NCBI GenBank assembly: GCA_008933995.1 | Contig: WARS01000030.1 | Location: 6,369,304-6,433,303, forward strand | DNA length: 64,000 nucleotides | Direction of reading: 5' to 3' | Origin: Datnioides undecimradiatus | Lineage: Eukaryota; Chordata; Actinopteri; Lobotiformes; Datnioididae | Part shown: in pieces, positions 1 to 26,639 of the stretch | How the letters are laid out: every line of letters begins with the position of its first letter | Numbering within the stretch: position 1 is the first letter of the stretch | Program-made: the position numbers and the translations under genes | The notes under the pieces: generated by a model | Seen by the model: the letters and a program-made list of their open reading frames with translations, nothing else | What the model was told of the DNA's origin: nothing | The model's database searches: none

Positions 1-1250
1 TGGTACAGATACTGTATCTTAGGAGACAGATTATGTGGAAAAAACATTCCCACACAAAAGAAAATATTACATGTCCAAGCTGGAAACAAATGTTTAAATG
101 ATACAATCTACATTTTTTAAAATGTGCTCATCCCATTTCTATTGCTCACATCTGACAATGTAATAGTCTAAAAGCATACAGTGAGCTGAGTGGTGCCTCA
201 TTTTTAAATTTACAAATGTGATGTTGTGTAAGACATCATGCTGGCTTGTGTGAGAAAACCTGATAAAAAAAAATCATTCAGACTAACGAAACACAACCCT
301 GTGATTCATGACCTTAAATTTCACCAAGGGTAAAGATAGACATTACCTTTTCAGCTGTGGCTGTCAAATCCTTAATCCAAAGTTGTAGATTTAAATAGAC
401 ATGTGCTGTTGAATGACAGAATAAAGGACCAAACCCTCACATAGTGTAGTACATCCAAAAGAGAGACTAAACAGTCAAACACAGGTTTGGTCACTGTCCT
501 TTTAGCACTCTCTGCAAACACTGGTTAACCAATAACAGGAGGATTTGAATGACAGGAAAAAATGTTCCATAGATAATCCCAATTGAACTCAAGGAGAACA
601 GTAACATGCTAGGAAAATATTTTATAGCACCTAAAATAACATATCTGAAAGTCATTTTCATAACATGTCTGGGGAACAGATGGAGCAGAAAGTCAAGAGA
701 TAAAAGGAGAAATTTGTTATGACCTTTGTACCAGTGTAAGTATACTGCAAGTTTAAATCAGCTTACACTGGTTAAGTTATAATGTGGATTGTGGATGCCT
801 TGCCTAAATATTAACATATGTGTCTGAACAACAAGATTTTGTGAAAATGTGACATATTTGTCTCTAATTCTAGTTGATTAGTCATCATCAAGCAGTCTGT
901 GAATTCCTCTGTGTGAGTTTTGGGTGTTGTGGTACCATCTCTATGCATTACTGTTTGGATCAAAAACATACTTATATATATATTGAACTTTTGATGTACA
1001 TACAAGTGAACAGAAGTGTTATTTGAATGTTTTAACATCAATGCAAACATTGTTTGAACAGACCTGTAACCTGAGCTGCAGAATGTGAAGACATTTTCAT
1101 GAAGTCTGTTTCAGAAGTCCATTGTCATCAGTAATATTACTCATTCTTTCCTAAAAGTGAGCTTGAAGCATAAAAATTACATGTCTGTTTCAGAAAGATA
1201 ACACACACTGGTTATCCTGCCTTGTACAAAATGATGAATATTTTACCCAG
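1..1250. other. Intergenic, nothing recognised
   Basis: AT-rich DNA in which I see no exon-like coding, RNA gene or clear repeat on either strand. Short open frames here lack codon structure and family resemblance. Confidence 0.5.
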
Positions 1251-1490
1251 GGTGGCTGTGGCAGAGTGGGTAGAGCAGGTCATTCACCTATCAGAGGATT
1301 GGTGGTTTGATCCCCAGTTACTCTGGGCTGCAGAGGGCAAGACACTTAAGCCCTAATTGCCCCTGAGGCTGCATCATTGGTGTGTGAATGGGTTAGACTT
1401 CTTTTGTTTCCTTAATTCTGTTTGGGTGAATGCTGACTTGTAGTGTAAAGCGCTTTGAGTGTTCAGATGACTAGAAAAGCACCATTTACC
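1251..1490 (+). repeat. tRNA-derived SINE copy
   Basis: The left end looks like a tRNA head, with an A-box-like stretch (GTGGGTAGAGC) and a B-box-like GGTTTGATCCCC about 40 bases later. The body and tail carry the words AAAGCGCTTTGAGTG and GACTAGAAAAGC, which I recognise from a common teleost SINE. It is not intact and I see no clear target-site duplication. The family name is not assigned. Confidence 0.75.
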
Positions 1491-2276
1491 CCACTGTCAT
1501 AACTGAACAACCCACAAAGCATAAACGTAAGCACAAGGTCACAAATCTGGGTCGTGCAGACTGCATTTGAACTATTGCAGGTTTCTAAATCAGTTTAGGA
1601 TGAATAGTCTCTGTAACAGCCTCTCTTTCTCAAACTCCCATAATCTTGAAAATCTGGCTTTTTTTTTTTGCTTTTTTTTTTGCATTTCATTTAGCAGAAA
1701 ATGTGTCACACAGTATATTTCCAGCCATGCTTGCATGCTTGCAGACACAAGATTACTCAGACGATCATGGACTGTTCTGTCATGTGATAAAGTAGACCCT
1801 TGGGGAAAGGGAAAGTCTTAGATTGTTGCTGTCTGCTGCTTAATGAGATGGACACAACAGGAAGTCCCATTTGAATGAAACATAAACAATGGCCTACACA
1901 TTCGGACCCATAGCATACAACATACAAACATGGTTTGTATAGAACATGAGAAATAAAGAAAATGCTGCAGTTATAGCCAAAAGAATATAATGTGATAAGT
2001 AACTCAGCAGAATAAATTTGAAATATATAATACTTTTAATAAATAATAATTTTAAATACGTATTGTAAAAACAGAAAATGGTACTGTAAATGAAAAAATG
2101 ATCGGTGGAAAGTTTACACAAAACCAGGCGACAGCCAGTCTGCTCTGCTGAGGCGTTGTTCCATTTGTAAGAGTTCAGTTTCACACCTTCACCACCATCA
2201 TCAGGACTCTCTGTCTGTGTTACTTAAATACACATATGCACATGCATGCAACCACACATTCATACTTTGACGTACT

Positions 2277-2465
2277 TTAATTTCCTGGAGTCCTATCCCA
2301 GCCCAAACCGTAACCAACCCTTATCAAACCCAAACTAAAATATAATCTTAAAACGAGTCTAATCTTTATTGGTATATATAATGGTGACTTACATTTTGTC
2401 CCTAAAAGGAAAACAAGTCCCCACAATGTGGCTGTATGAACAGATTTATGTCCCCACAACATGAG
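2277..2465. repeat. Degenerate teleost interspersed repeat with GTCCCCAC words
   Basis: A stretch of CCAAACC/CTAACC-like words is followed by two copies of GTCCCCACAA about 45 bases apart. This arrangement resembles an interspersed repeat I know from teleost introns and intergenic DNA. An open frame on the minus strand through it is a by-product of the repeat. The identification rests on word resemblance only. Confidence 0.45.
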
Positions 2466-2469
2466 AATG

Positions 2470-5400
2470 CACGTCTACACTCTCACATCCTTTACTGTGT
2501 GTACAAGCACATGTTACTGGTTTATTGTTTCTGTACATGGCTGCTCTGAAGGACTGCAGGCACGTCTGCAGAAATGCTGCAAAGCTTTTTATGTGTGTGT
2601 TGGGGGAGGTTGCAAGAGGAAGTGGAAAAGCAATCGCTAGGTTGCGACAAATATGTAGCAAGTTCTAAGCTTGCATGGTCAGGCCTCAAACACCAGAGAT
2701 TTGGCAGCACACATAATCTGGTCTCATAAATTCTACCTGATTTCTAATTTTAGTAAAAAAAAAAAGAAAAAAATCAATATGAGATATGCTAAAAAAGACC
2801 CACTGAATACACCTCGCATTCGCCCTTTAACAAACACATTCATATACTGATGGGCTGCTATGCAAGATTCCATCTGAAGTGGCTAATCATTCACACAGAG
2901 ATTGCACAGTAAATTGAGACATACATTTAATTACTGAGGTAGACTGCTGCGAGGAAGCATCAACTCCCTCACTAACCGTTTTGCTTAAGACAAGTGAACA
3001 GAATTGTCACACTGTTTTCTTTGCTTTCTTTCTACGATTTGTGTTCTGAACATTAATGCAAACAAGACATTGGGTAATTGAAGCCATAACCTGTTTGGGT
3101 TTGGGTCCTTTGTGGAGGCCATCTTTTCCTGGTGTTAAAACAGGGAGGAACGCCTCAACTTCAGCCCTTTTATTTGGTGTATGAGTGGGTGGGTTCTCTG
3201 GTTTGATTGACCAAAGGATATATGATAAAATGACTGATGGCTGATTTAGACTAATACTGAATGATGTAAATATTGGTGACATATTGAGTGAACTGGGGCT
3301 TTGTCGATGTGATATATGTGTGTGTGCTGTGAGAGAGATTAAGGAAGAGCAGCACATGAACTGGCTGCGCAGGGTGATGAGTAATTGAGTGTCATCACTA
3401 AATCTTTTTTTTTTTAAATAAAAGTCTAGTTAATTTTTACAGCCTAAACCTCTGCTAGTGTGATTTTCCTCTGCCCTCAAGCCTCACCATGCGTCCCTGC
3501 ACCTCACCATGCAACAACCGTAATTAATTCGTTTTCTCTGACCTGAAGTTCACATATCACCATGTCACCATGACAGTCGTCTTAGAGCCCTGATCCAAGC
3601 TCAGCTGTCAACAGCCTTAAACCATGAAGTGTGAGACTCTGAGCTGCTGTTAATAGACAAGTGGCTTATGTCTGACTTTCACCTCATCAAGGGCTTTGGG
3701 TAGAAAAGTCAACCACATGACTCTGGCACGGTAATGTTTAATGTAAATGCAAGTGACTTTCACATGCGAAGTGAGCAGACCCAAATGTTCAAAGACAACA
3801 CAATATCCAAAAGAGCATTCATCAGGTAGAGCAAGAAGGTAGACTAAGAGTAAAAGAACAGCATATGATACTGGGAGATCAGCTGTGAATTAAACCAGCC
3901 TGAGTAAAGAGAGTTTACAGTCAGTTTTCTGTTTCACAATAACAGGTGCATGATGAAAGATGGTACAACACCATGCATTTGAAAGTGAAAAACACTGCCA
4001 GCACATTCTGGATGTCTATTGTTAGCTACAGACGAGCTCCCCTTTGGCTAGTTTTACAGAGGAAGGATGTTTCATGTTTTTTCAAGCAGCACACCCTACG
4101 GCGTTGTTAGCATCAGCACAAACGCTCAGTGCATGTGCATGCATCAGGATAAGGAGGATTGGTATAAACACTGTGTCACCACCCAGAAGTTGAATGAGTT
4201 GCCACTCCAGTCCTTTAATACAATTAACTTGTCTCAGTGGTAGAAACTGAATATAACCTGAAGAAATATGAAGTATTTGTGCTGTGAAGTGAGCCTAATC
4301 CCACAAGCGTAGCCGCACAAAATCAATACCACAAACCCCCATTTATGAAACAACTTCCTCTCCACACACATCTGACACGCTTCAGATTGCTAGCACGAAG
4401 AAATAAAATGTGATGAACTCTTACATTAGATGTACATTTACATTAGATATCATTTATCGCCTGATTTTACCTGATGTTGCTTTTTCTTATAAAAATATTG
4501 TAACTATGTGAGGTGTATTACAGGAGGAAGATGTGGTTGTGTGTCCTAAGGGTTTTTTGAGGTACTCATGAGATGTTAGTTGAACTAGAATTCACTTAAC
4601 TGGTGGTAGCACTTCATAAGCATCATATGTATCTGCATGTAATGAATGCATGATATCACACGGGGGGAATTGGTTCTTCTGTATGATATAAATCACCAAA
4701 ACCAATTATAGCTATGTTATCAAGCCATTAACTGTTTATACAGCAGATAATTACAAGAGAAGCTGTAAATGCGTGACACTTATATCATCACTGTGTTATA
4801 TAAATTTGATAAAGTTTCGTATGAGGCTTATAAATGATAAAAGTAAGAGTTTAAAATAGTTGCCTTTTTCTGTATTAAGTGTAAAAGTCTTTTGCTTATT
4901 ATTAGGCCACTTAGACACTCTTTGCTTCTGCTTTTTACTATTGCTGTTTTAGGAACACACGCTCAGTAAACTATTGGTTAACATCCATGTCCTAAAATCA
5001 GACATCACCAGCACAAAGAAACCCGAGCTCTGTCACTTGACCACCATGTGACTGGTCTAAGACGGCTGCAGACAACAATACGCAACTAGCAGAGAGGGAC
5101 CTAAGGGAGCCACAGCTGCTGGGTCACAGAGAGGGATGAAAGACGGTGTGAGATTTTGATATGGAGGCATGCTGAGAGGTAGAGCGCTGGTGTGAAAACA
5201 ATAAGCAAGACATTTGTTTGCATGTCCCTGCTCTGTTTCCAGGTCTGCATGACAAACGTTGCTTTTGCATCAATGTTATTGCCTGTGCTAATTGATTTTT
5301 TTGGCAACTTCGGGCCAGCAGAAACGAGCCGTAAACACGCCACTGACATGTTACCACTTCTTAAGATCATATAGCGCATATGTAAACAGGCAGCTTTGCA

Positions 5401-6570
5401 TTTACACAAAACAACATTCGCACTCATTTAGAGGTATGTCTCTGGCCACCTGATTAACCTAAACACAATATTAAGTCTAGTTTAAGCTCTGTTTTGGTCT
5501 CCACCATCTCCAGAGGCCGACATCTGGTACCGGCTCTTTAGCAGATTTCACAGGCTTATCAAGTTTATCTTTTTAGTACATTTGGTACAGATCTCCAACC
5601 TCAAATATGGTACAGAGTTGTTTTCAAAACAAACTGTACTTTGCTACTTTTCTGGACTCTTACTCCTTACATTTGAGATGCCCCCAAGCACCCTGAGCTG
5701 AGACAAATTGAGCAAGCTGAGTCAAGGAATCCAGCACAACTCTCAGATGAATTCACATGATCCCGGTGTGTTTAACCATGACATACCCTTCTCTATTACC
5801 CCACATAAAAATCACTTTGTTCTGTGTGATGATCCACTCCAGTGTAACAGATTTCTTAAGTAGTATCAAACCGTACAGTAGCTCTTTCATTTAATTTTAA
5901 CTCCCAAAGACTCAGTGAAAACAGCTGCTAGTGAGTGGAAATAATGGCAGAACAAAACAGCTTATTAACAAGTTCAGCATTCAGCGTTTAATCGTGTCCC
6001 CAAATGAGAAATCGCCCCCTGTGAAACACTTTCTTTCCAACCTTTCGTCTTGTGTCAAAGGCATGAAAATAATACATTAGCACACTTGAAGCTTTTGGAT
6101 TTAAGAGCAACTGTAATTGCTTGAACAACAGTGCTTTCACTGCAACAACTTAGTTAAGTAAATCCTTTAAAAGTTTAAGTGTGGTAATCTCAAACAGTAT
6201 TATTTTCCATGCATCATACAGTATTTTAACAGCAGCTGTACATGTAGTCTTGTCAAATCTCCTTATTGGTTTAGGAAGCTTTTGTGCAAACACACCAAGC
6301 AGCAAATACTTTGCTATAAATAACTGCTTAACAATGAAAGTGAGGTACAGTTATATAACACTGCATGCACAAAAACTGTGTGAAGAAATAACACAGTGCT
6401 CAGTTGTGTTCAATATGTGTTCAGATGCTTTGCTGAAATGACTGCATTTCTCATAATGCATGACACAGATGCGGAAAACTTGAAACAAGTTTACCATATC
6501 TAGATGTTTTTGATAAGATTTCTGTAATCGGATTCATCAGACATCTTTTTATAGCATTTACAACTTTGTA
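2470..6570. other. Intergenic, nothing firm
   Basis: About 4 kb of AT-rich sequence with scattered open frames up to 116 codons, none with domain resemblance or splice signals joining into a longer product. No RNA gene or clear mobile element is seen. Confidence 0.45.
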
Positions 6571-6576
6571 TGATAC

Positions 6577-6654
6577 CATTGACTTCCTCACACCAGCCGG
6601 AGGCTCCGGGGGTGGAGGCAAACCAAGCTCGTCTGCCAGATTATATTCACCAGT
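6577..6654 (-). pseudogene. Exon-like cassette, product unknown
   Basis: On the minus strand, an AG acceptor at 6655-6656 opens a 26-codon frame ending at a GT donor at 6576-6575. The frame is proline- and acid-rich (NLADELGLPPPPEPPAG) and stands out as GC-rich against its surroundings. It may be the tail exon of a lost or split gene whose signal-peptide-like exon is at 8511-8589. The opposite strand is also open here (glycine-rich), so the strand is not certain. No family recognised; this is an inference. Confidence 0.18.
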
Positions 6655-6828
6655 CTGCCTTCAGATGATGTGGAAGATATAGAGAAAGAGCACAGAGCTG
6701 CAAGTGATGCTCAGAAAACGTGTTTGCTGGAGGTGGTTTACTGCTGGTCTTTGTATGTGTATGTGCGCACAAATAAGATAGCTATCCTCATATCTCTCCC
6801 ACAACATTGCTTTCCTGCCAGCTGTCAG

Positions 6829-6930
6829 TATAGTGATGGGCCCTGCATTTCTCAGTGTATGTACGAAAACTTGTACATGTATGTACAAAAACTTGTACAT
6901 ACACTGAGAAATGCAGGGCCCATCACTATA
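6829..6930. repeat. Perfect inverted repeat, 36-bp arms, 30-bp loop
   Basis: Bases 6829-6864 are the exact reverse complement of 6895-6930. The sequence also contains a 22-bp unit repeated in tandem (6858-6879 and 6880-6901) with two differences. The DNA could fold into a long hairpin or cruciform. It could be a small non-autonomous element or a template-switch inverted duplication. I see no target-site duplication. Confidence 0.95.
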
Positions 6931-8510
6931 TCATCGCTATCACTATATAATTTTTTTCATCTAGCAGTTTTTTGTACACAATATAGTTATTTACACCAAA
7001 AAAGTCTACTCTGTGCCGGTGCAGTGATGGAGATGGTTTTTACCTCAACCAGCAGAGAGAAGGAGAGACTGGTTCACTACAGCTGGTATGTGTTGATCAA
7101 CTGTCACAGTAGGCTACAGCAACTGGAAGCATGGAGGAGCCTGTAATGCCATAAGCGCATTGACAGTATTTATGTCATAACTCTCAAAAAAGGCAAGACA
7201 AGTTATACACTGCAGCTTTAAGTCATTAGTAAATATCCTCTGAGAACCATGAATGTGTGTATCAGGTTTAGTTTTTCTTGAGTCAGTCAACAAACTTCTA
7301 CCCATAATGCCACACTGCTACCGTTGCTAACAACTGGGTACAAGCTGCAGATGTCGATGCCATGCATTGTTAAGTAGTGTTTACTCTGCTTCCCCCAGGT
7401 GAGAAACCAAATACTGCTGGATAACATAAAGAAACTAGACCCAAGCTGAGTCACGGCTTTATCACAGTACTACATACCAATGGTCAAAGACTGAGACAAA
7501 AGAATGATTAAATCAAAATATCCCAACCAACAAAGGCTTGAAACAAAATTAGGGGAATAACTGTGCTGAAATGTAAGTGAAGTTTCTCTTTGTCATCGTG
7601 TGGTTTGGAGGAAGTAACACTCAGGGCAAAACCTGAATGAACATGGTGAGATGTCAGCACTCATTTGTCATCATCACACCCATGTCAGTGACCACATCCA
7701 ACCACTCTACGCACATTAAGGCAGAATTTTAAGGTTTCCGTGACATAAATGGGAGTTTACGTCAGGAGAACTGAAATGCTACACCTGGGGCATTTCTTTG
7801 TACTGAAGTTGAGGCAACCCTAAAATTCCCCTATGGGCATTTCATTTCACTGAAAGCTCAAGAAGTCCTTCAATACATTTTCAAAGAACTGTGTTTTTCC
7901 TCAGCTCACAGCATGTGTACCGTGCCAGTGTGTGACCTCAATGAAACAGTTTCACCTGCCTCTGTGAGGAACAGAAACAATAGCGCACACATAGATACGC
8001 CAGCATCAGCATATGCAGCAGCTCAATATACCTGGCATGCCAGTCAAACAGAGAAGTGGAGTGGATACCAGTGGTTTTAAGAGTACTGTGTACTGCAGAG
8101 CTGGTAAAGGCCCATTAAAGATGATTACAGTACTTTCTAGTTCATTTAACTGACTGTGGATTTTGAGGAGACAACAGATAACAGGGTGAGTAAATTATTT
8201 GACCATAGTTTGTTTTTACATTAAAGGTATTGATTTTAGCAGCCATGTCCAGGCTGGAGTCAGCTGAAAGTTGGCATCATAAATTATGGTCCAACAGATC
8301 TTATTTCCCCCAGCTAAGATTGTCAGTATTATTAATCAGGTTGGAAAATGTGTTTGTAAGCAGCCTACAACACAGAGGGGAAAATGATACTAAAGACTGA
8401 GCCCAGTGAAAGTTGGCACATTAACGTGCCTGGGCAAGAGACTGCTGAACTATTTTATTAAAAGATTTCACTAAGCTACAGAAAAGAAACAAAAACCTGA
8501 ACATGCTCAC

Positions 8511-8589
8511 CTGCAGGTGAAAGGCTGTTGGGATTGTTCCCTTTTCCAAACAAAGCTGCTTCAATCACGACAATACACAGGACGAACAT
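8511..8589 (-). pseudogene. Signal-peptide-like first exon, gene unknown
   Basis: On the minus strand an ATG at 8589 starts 26 codons with a hydrophobic opening (MFVLCIVVIEAALF) and ends in phase 1 at a good donor (CAG|gtgagc). Phase-1 signal-peptide exons are typical of secreted and immunoglobulin-superfamily proteins. A strong acceptor at 7962 would continue it in frame with EAGETVSLRSH, which looks like the start of an Ig V domain, but a stop follows after 18 codons. A decayed gene is possible; so is coincidence. Confidence 0.2.
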
Positions 8590-8599
8590 GACGAGCTCA

Positions 8600-10800
8600 G
8601 GAATTAGAATGAGTGAAGCGGAAGCTGTTTTTAATTTTGGAGATAAAGATCGTTGCTACACAACTTCAGTTGTTTAACGTCATCTAACTGACAGGGCCTT
8701 GTACTACTCAGATTTCACTTCCAAAAACAGAATAGAACAGAAAGAAGACTTGCAGAGCTGGACAACGTGCAACATGCCTGATTGTGAGCCCTGTTTACTG
8801 TTATTATGGGAGAACACAGTGCATATCAGCGAGCAAAAAGATTGAAAGTTGCATGTTACCAAGTTTCAGTCTAAGATAAGTTTAAATATTCCTGTATCGT
8901 CAATCCAGCTCTAATAAATTATATAGTGATAATGAATCTGACACGTCTAACAACCTGGAGCTGGGGCTGTAAAGAGTGCAGTGATACGGGGAGCCAGGAG
9001 CCATCCATCTAATCAAATTCCAGCAGTGGTCTCCACCTCACAAGACTCGTCCTGCTCAGGCACAGCTGCGGGCCCTCTGACTGAGACATCCAACACCACC
9101 AACTTTAGAACATAAGAAAGGTTTTTTTTTTAAAAAAAAATAAAATAAAAAAATAAAAAATTCTCTATTCTGTAGAGGTCCTAATAGAAACACTGCCTGA
9201 ATCTCAGGCTCTGATCTGCTCACGTCTAAGTTTGCTAGTTGTCGAGAAAGTGAACTAGTGAACTGAAGAAGTTTCTTTTTCTGACTCGAAACTCTACTCA
9301 GACAGTTGAAGAGTGAACAGATTTAATGCTGGCGCAGACATACACCCAAATGAAACCAAACAGACAACAGTTGGCATGAAATGGACACAGCTTAAAAATA
9401 AAAAGGTGCCTACACGTCCTCGTGAGAAACCACCAACTTTTCATAACCTCCTGCACTGAAGAATTTAAAGTCGATACAAAGGAATCAAATTGAAAGAAAA
9501 CTTTGCCAGCATAAGAAAATGATCCTCTAACCACTTTCTTGTTTATTTGGGATCAAACTATAACCTGGTTACAATGTTCATCTCTGCATCTAGCTTTTAC
9601 CAGAAACACACACAGGAAAAAAAGCTAAACTTAGTAGAGGCAATGCACCTACAAAATAGTAAAATGTCCCGTGGAAAGAGGTAACAGTAAGTGCTTTTTG
9701 CTTAGAGAGGGACTTAACATCCTCCTATCCCAATCCAGGAAAAGAGAGCATCGAAAACAGGATGTCTGTAACCCCATCAATATAATAAATATAAATACAT
9801 CTGAGTTTTTCTACAGATTGTGAAAAGGACATGACAAAAATAGCTTTGTTCTCAAACTCGATGCACTCGCATAAATAAAATGTAATAACATTAATTACAT
9901 TAGTTATAATAAATCTTAAGTTTTAGAAAAGTATGCTTGGCCCTTTGAAATGTAAGGCGCGGGCATTTAAAACATGTCTAGTCTTCTTCTATGTTCACAG
10001 TAGATGCACGCTGACACATCGATGAGTGGAAATATGTGATGCATGAGAAGTACAATCTGAAGATGTGTCAAAAAGGGATCTTGAGATATTATTTCATTTC
10101 TTTGGGGTTACGACGTGACACAGTTCTCACTGAAAGGAATTGTTCCTGCAGCCGACAGATGATTGGCTCACAGTTTACAGATCTGCCTGTGTTAAACTTC
10201 AGGACTGAGAAACTGATCCATGATAATGCTTCCTTTAAAAACCTCGCTCCCAGTTTTCTTCACTGCAAATGATCATTCAGATAAATTATTATGAAAATAG
10301 CATGAGTCTGTAAATCAAACTAAAATGTCGGAGGAAATATCACTGAAGTAGAAAAACTGTCCATCATATAATGTGTAAAGTTTTGTTTACCCGACGGCTG
10401 CTAAACGTGGCGGTAGAGAGAGAAAAGCAAAAGAACTGCCCCACTTAAATATGAAAAAGATGGGACTATCTCATAATTAACTGATGGCTTCTTCCTGAGA
10501 AAAAAAACAAAATGAAATAAAATAAATGGAGGAAGGAAAGGTAATCCGCAAATTGTAATGGAAAACTTAGGTCTAATATTTTTCAATGCACACAAAAGTC
10601 ATTTAAAGTCCCAGCCGTAGTTTATAAATACGCAGCCTGACAGGCCGTGGAAGAAGGAGGGGGAGGAAGGGCTTGGTCGCTCCTATCAGCAGCAGCCAGA
10701 AGCCGAGACGCCAGACCTGGAAACGACGAGCCGAAGCTGCATCTCTCTTTGTTGAGCTAAAGAGGCGGAGGAGAAGAGGTCGAAAGCAGGAGGAGAATGA
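8600..10800. other. Region downstream of kdm4a; probable 3' UTR plus intergenic
   Basis: No coding sequence supported. On the minus strand the kdm4a stop codon at 10811-10809 is followed by non-coding sequence. A candidate poly(A) signal (AATAAA on the minus strand) lies near 9541-9547, which would give a 3' UTR of about 1.3 kb. An A-rich tract sits at about 9121-9161. The true transcript end cannot be told from sequence alone. Confidence 0.4.
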
Positions 10801-10808
10801 AATGGACG

Positions 10809-25225
<14,417 letters not shown>

Positions 25226-26391
25226 CCCAAAACTCAATGGCACCTCCTGTAAATTAAAAAAAGGGGACGTTGTTATTTTTACACTAACATAATGTAACAT
25301 AAACAACCCTCACACTCTTTTTTTTGACTGGATCCCGAATTCTTGGTTTGCATCCTAATAGCTTAACTAGATGGTGCAAACAGATATCTGACAGTTATCA
25401 TCTATCATTTACCTCACAACATTTGTAATAAATAACAATATAACATTTTATATTGCAACCGTTTTGTTTTTTCAGGATTTTCCATTGCATACCCCAAGAA
25501 TACTCCTACTGTTTTATACTTTATAACATTGTTGGTTATGAAGAGCAAATAGAACATAACGTTGTTTGTATGTTTATTTATATGTCCTGTATGTGTTTGT
25601 ATACGTTCCTCCACAACGGCGGCAAAGCAGCCTGGCCAGGACTGGGAAAAGCTATAACGGTCCCTGATTGGTTACACTTGCGTCTCTTTAATTCGCCCCA
25701 CAGTGGAGGACCGGCCAGCTAGCATTAGCTCGTTTGCTAACATGCTAAAGAAACATGAGCTAATTCATATAACGAAGATGCAGTGACACATAGCCTAGCC
25801 TTAGCTAGTCTGGTAGCATTAGATGGATGTTTTCACTGGTATTCAAGTCATATTTATTTCTAGTCACGTATATGACAGTGCAAAATAACGTATATTACTG
25901 TGAGTGAAGTTGCCATCTAGCTTTCATGGTGTTCCATGGGAGAAAGTCATAATCACAAGACAGCTAACAGTTCAGGTTAACACCATGATGGGATGGGACT
26001 ATTCCCTGCGTTACAACAGCCACCATAGCTTGGTTACAACCCATCAGGTTCATTCGCGTCGTTAAACGTTGGTGTAACGTTAGCAAACTTAAATAGACCA
26101 AGCTTTAATGTACTCATGCGTCTTGGCATATCATAAAACCAGTGCTGGTTTATTCATAATAGCAATGTTAAATAACTGATTGGCTAATTCACTTAAACAG
26201 TCAAGTGCAACAGCGAAACTATCATTCGCTAAGTCAGTTATAACTACTGCAGGAAATATACTACACCCGACGATTAGCATCCATATTAGCAGTGCAGCAG
26301 TTCCGGCTAGTTTAGCCATCAGATTAGCATTGCGAGTTAAGAAGCTAACATTATGGGCCGTGCACCAACTCGACATCCAAGTACTTATCAC

Positions 26392-26620
26392 CTGATCACG
26401 GCTGATTCAGACGTTATTCCTTTGCGCTGTAGTGTTAAATGTCTCGTAATCAATAGAAAGTATAGATGAGAACAGAAGAGACAGAGAAGGCAGCTAGCTA
26501 ACTAAGCTCCTTTGAGTCGATCACTATCCTCCATTACCACTTCTACGCATGTACACGCACCTCGAATTTTGTTTACCACAACACGCATGGGACACGCTCA
26601 GCCAATGAGAGGCCGCTTCT
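26392..26620 (-). promoter_or_regulatory. Probable kdm4a promoter and 5' leader exon
   Basis: The first coding exon of kdm4a begins at an acceptor (exon start 25246), 21 bases before the ATG, so a non-coding leader exon must lie upstream. A good donor on the minus strand (ATCAG|gtgata, exon edge 26392) fits. A CCAAT box (gCCAATgag, 26601-26607) lies upstream of it. The region also has AGC/TAG-rich words often seen near teleost 5' ends. Transcription start not defined. Confidence 0.4.
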
Positions 26621-26639
26621 GGTGGATCGTCACACGACA

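Noticed and set aside
6670-7146. Plus-strand open frame of 158 codons
   Set aside because: It runs across the inverted repeat, has no codon structure or domain resemblance, and its length is explained by the repeat.
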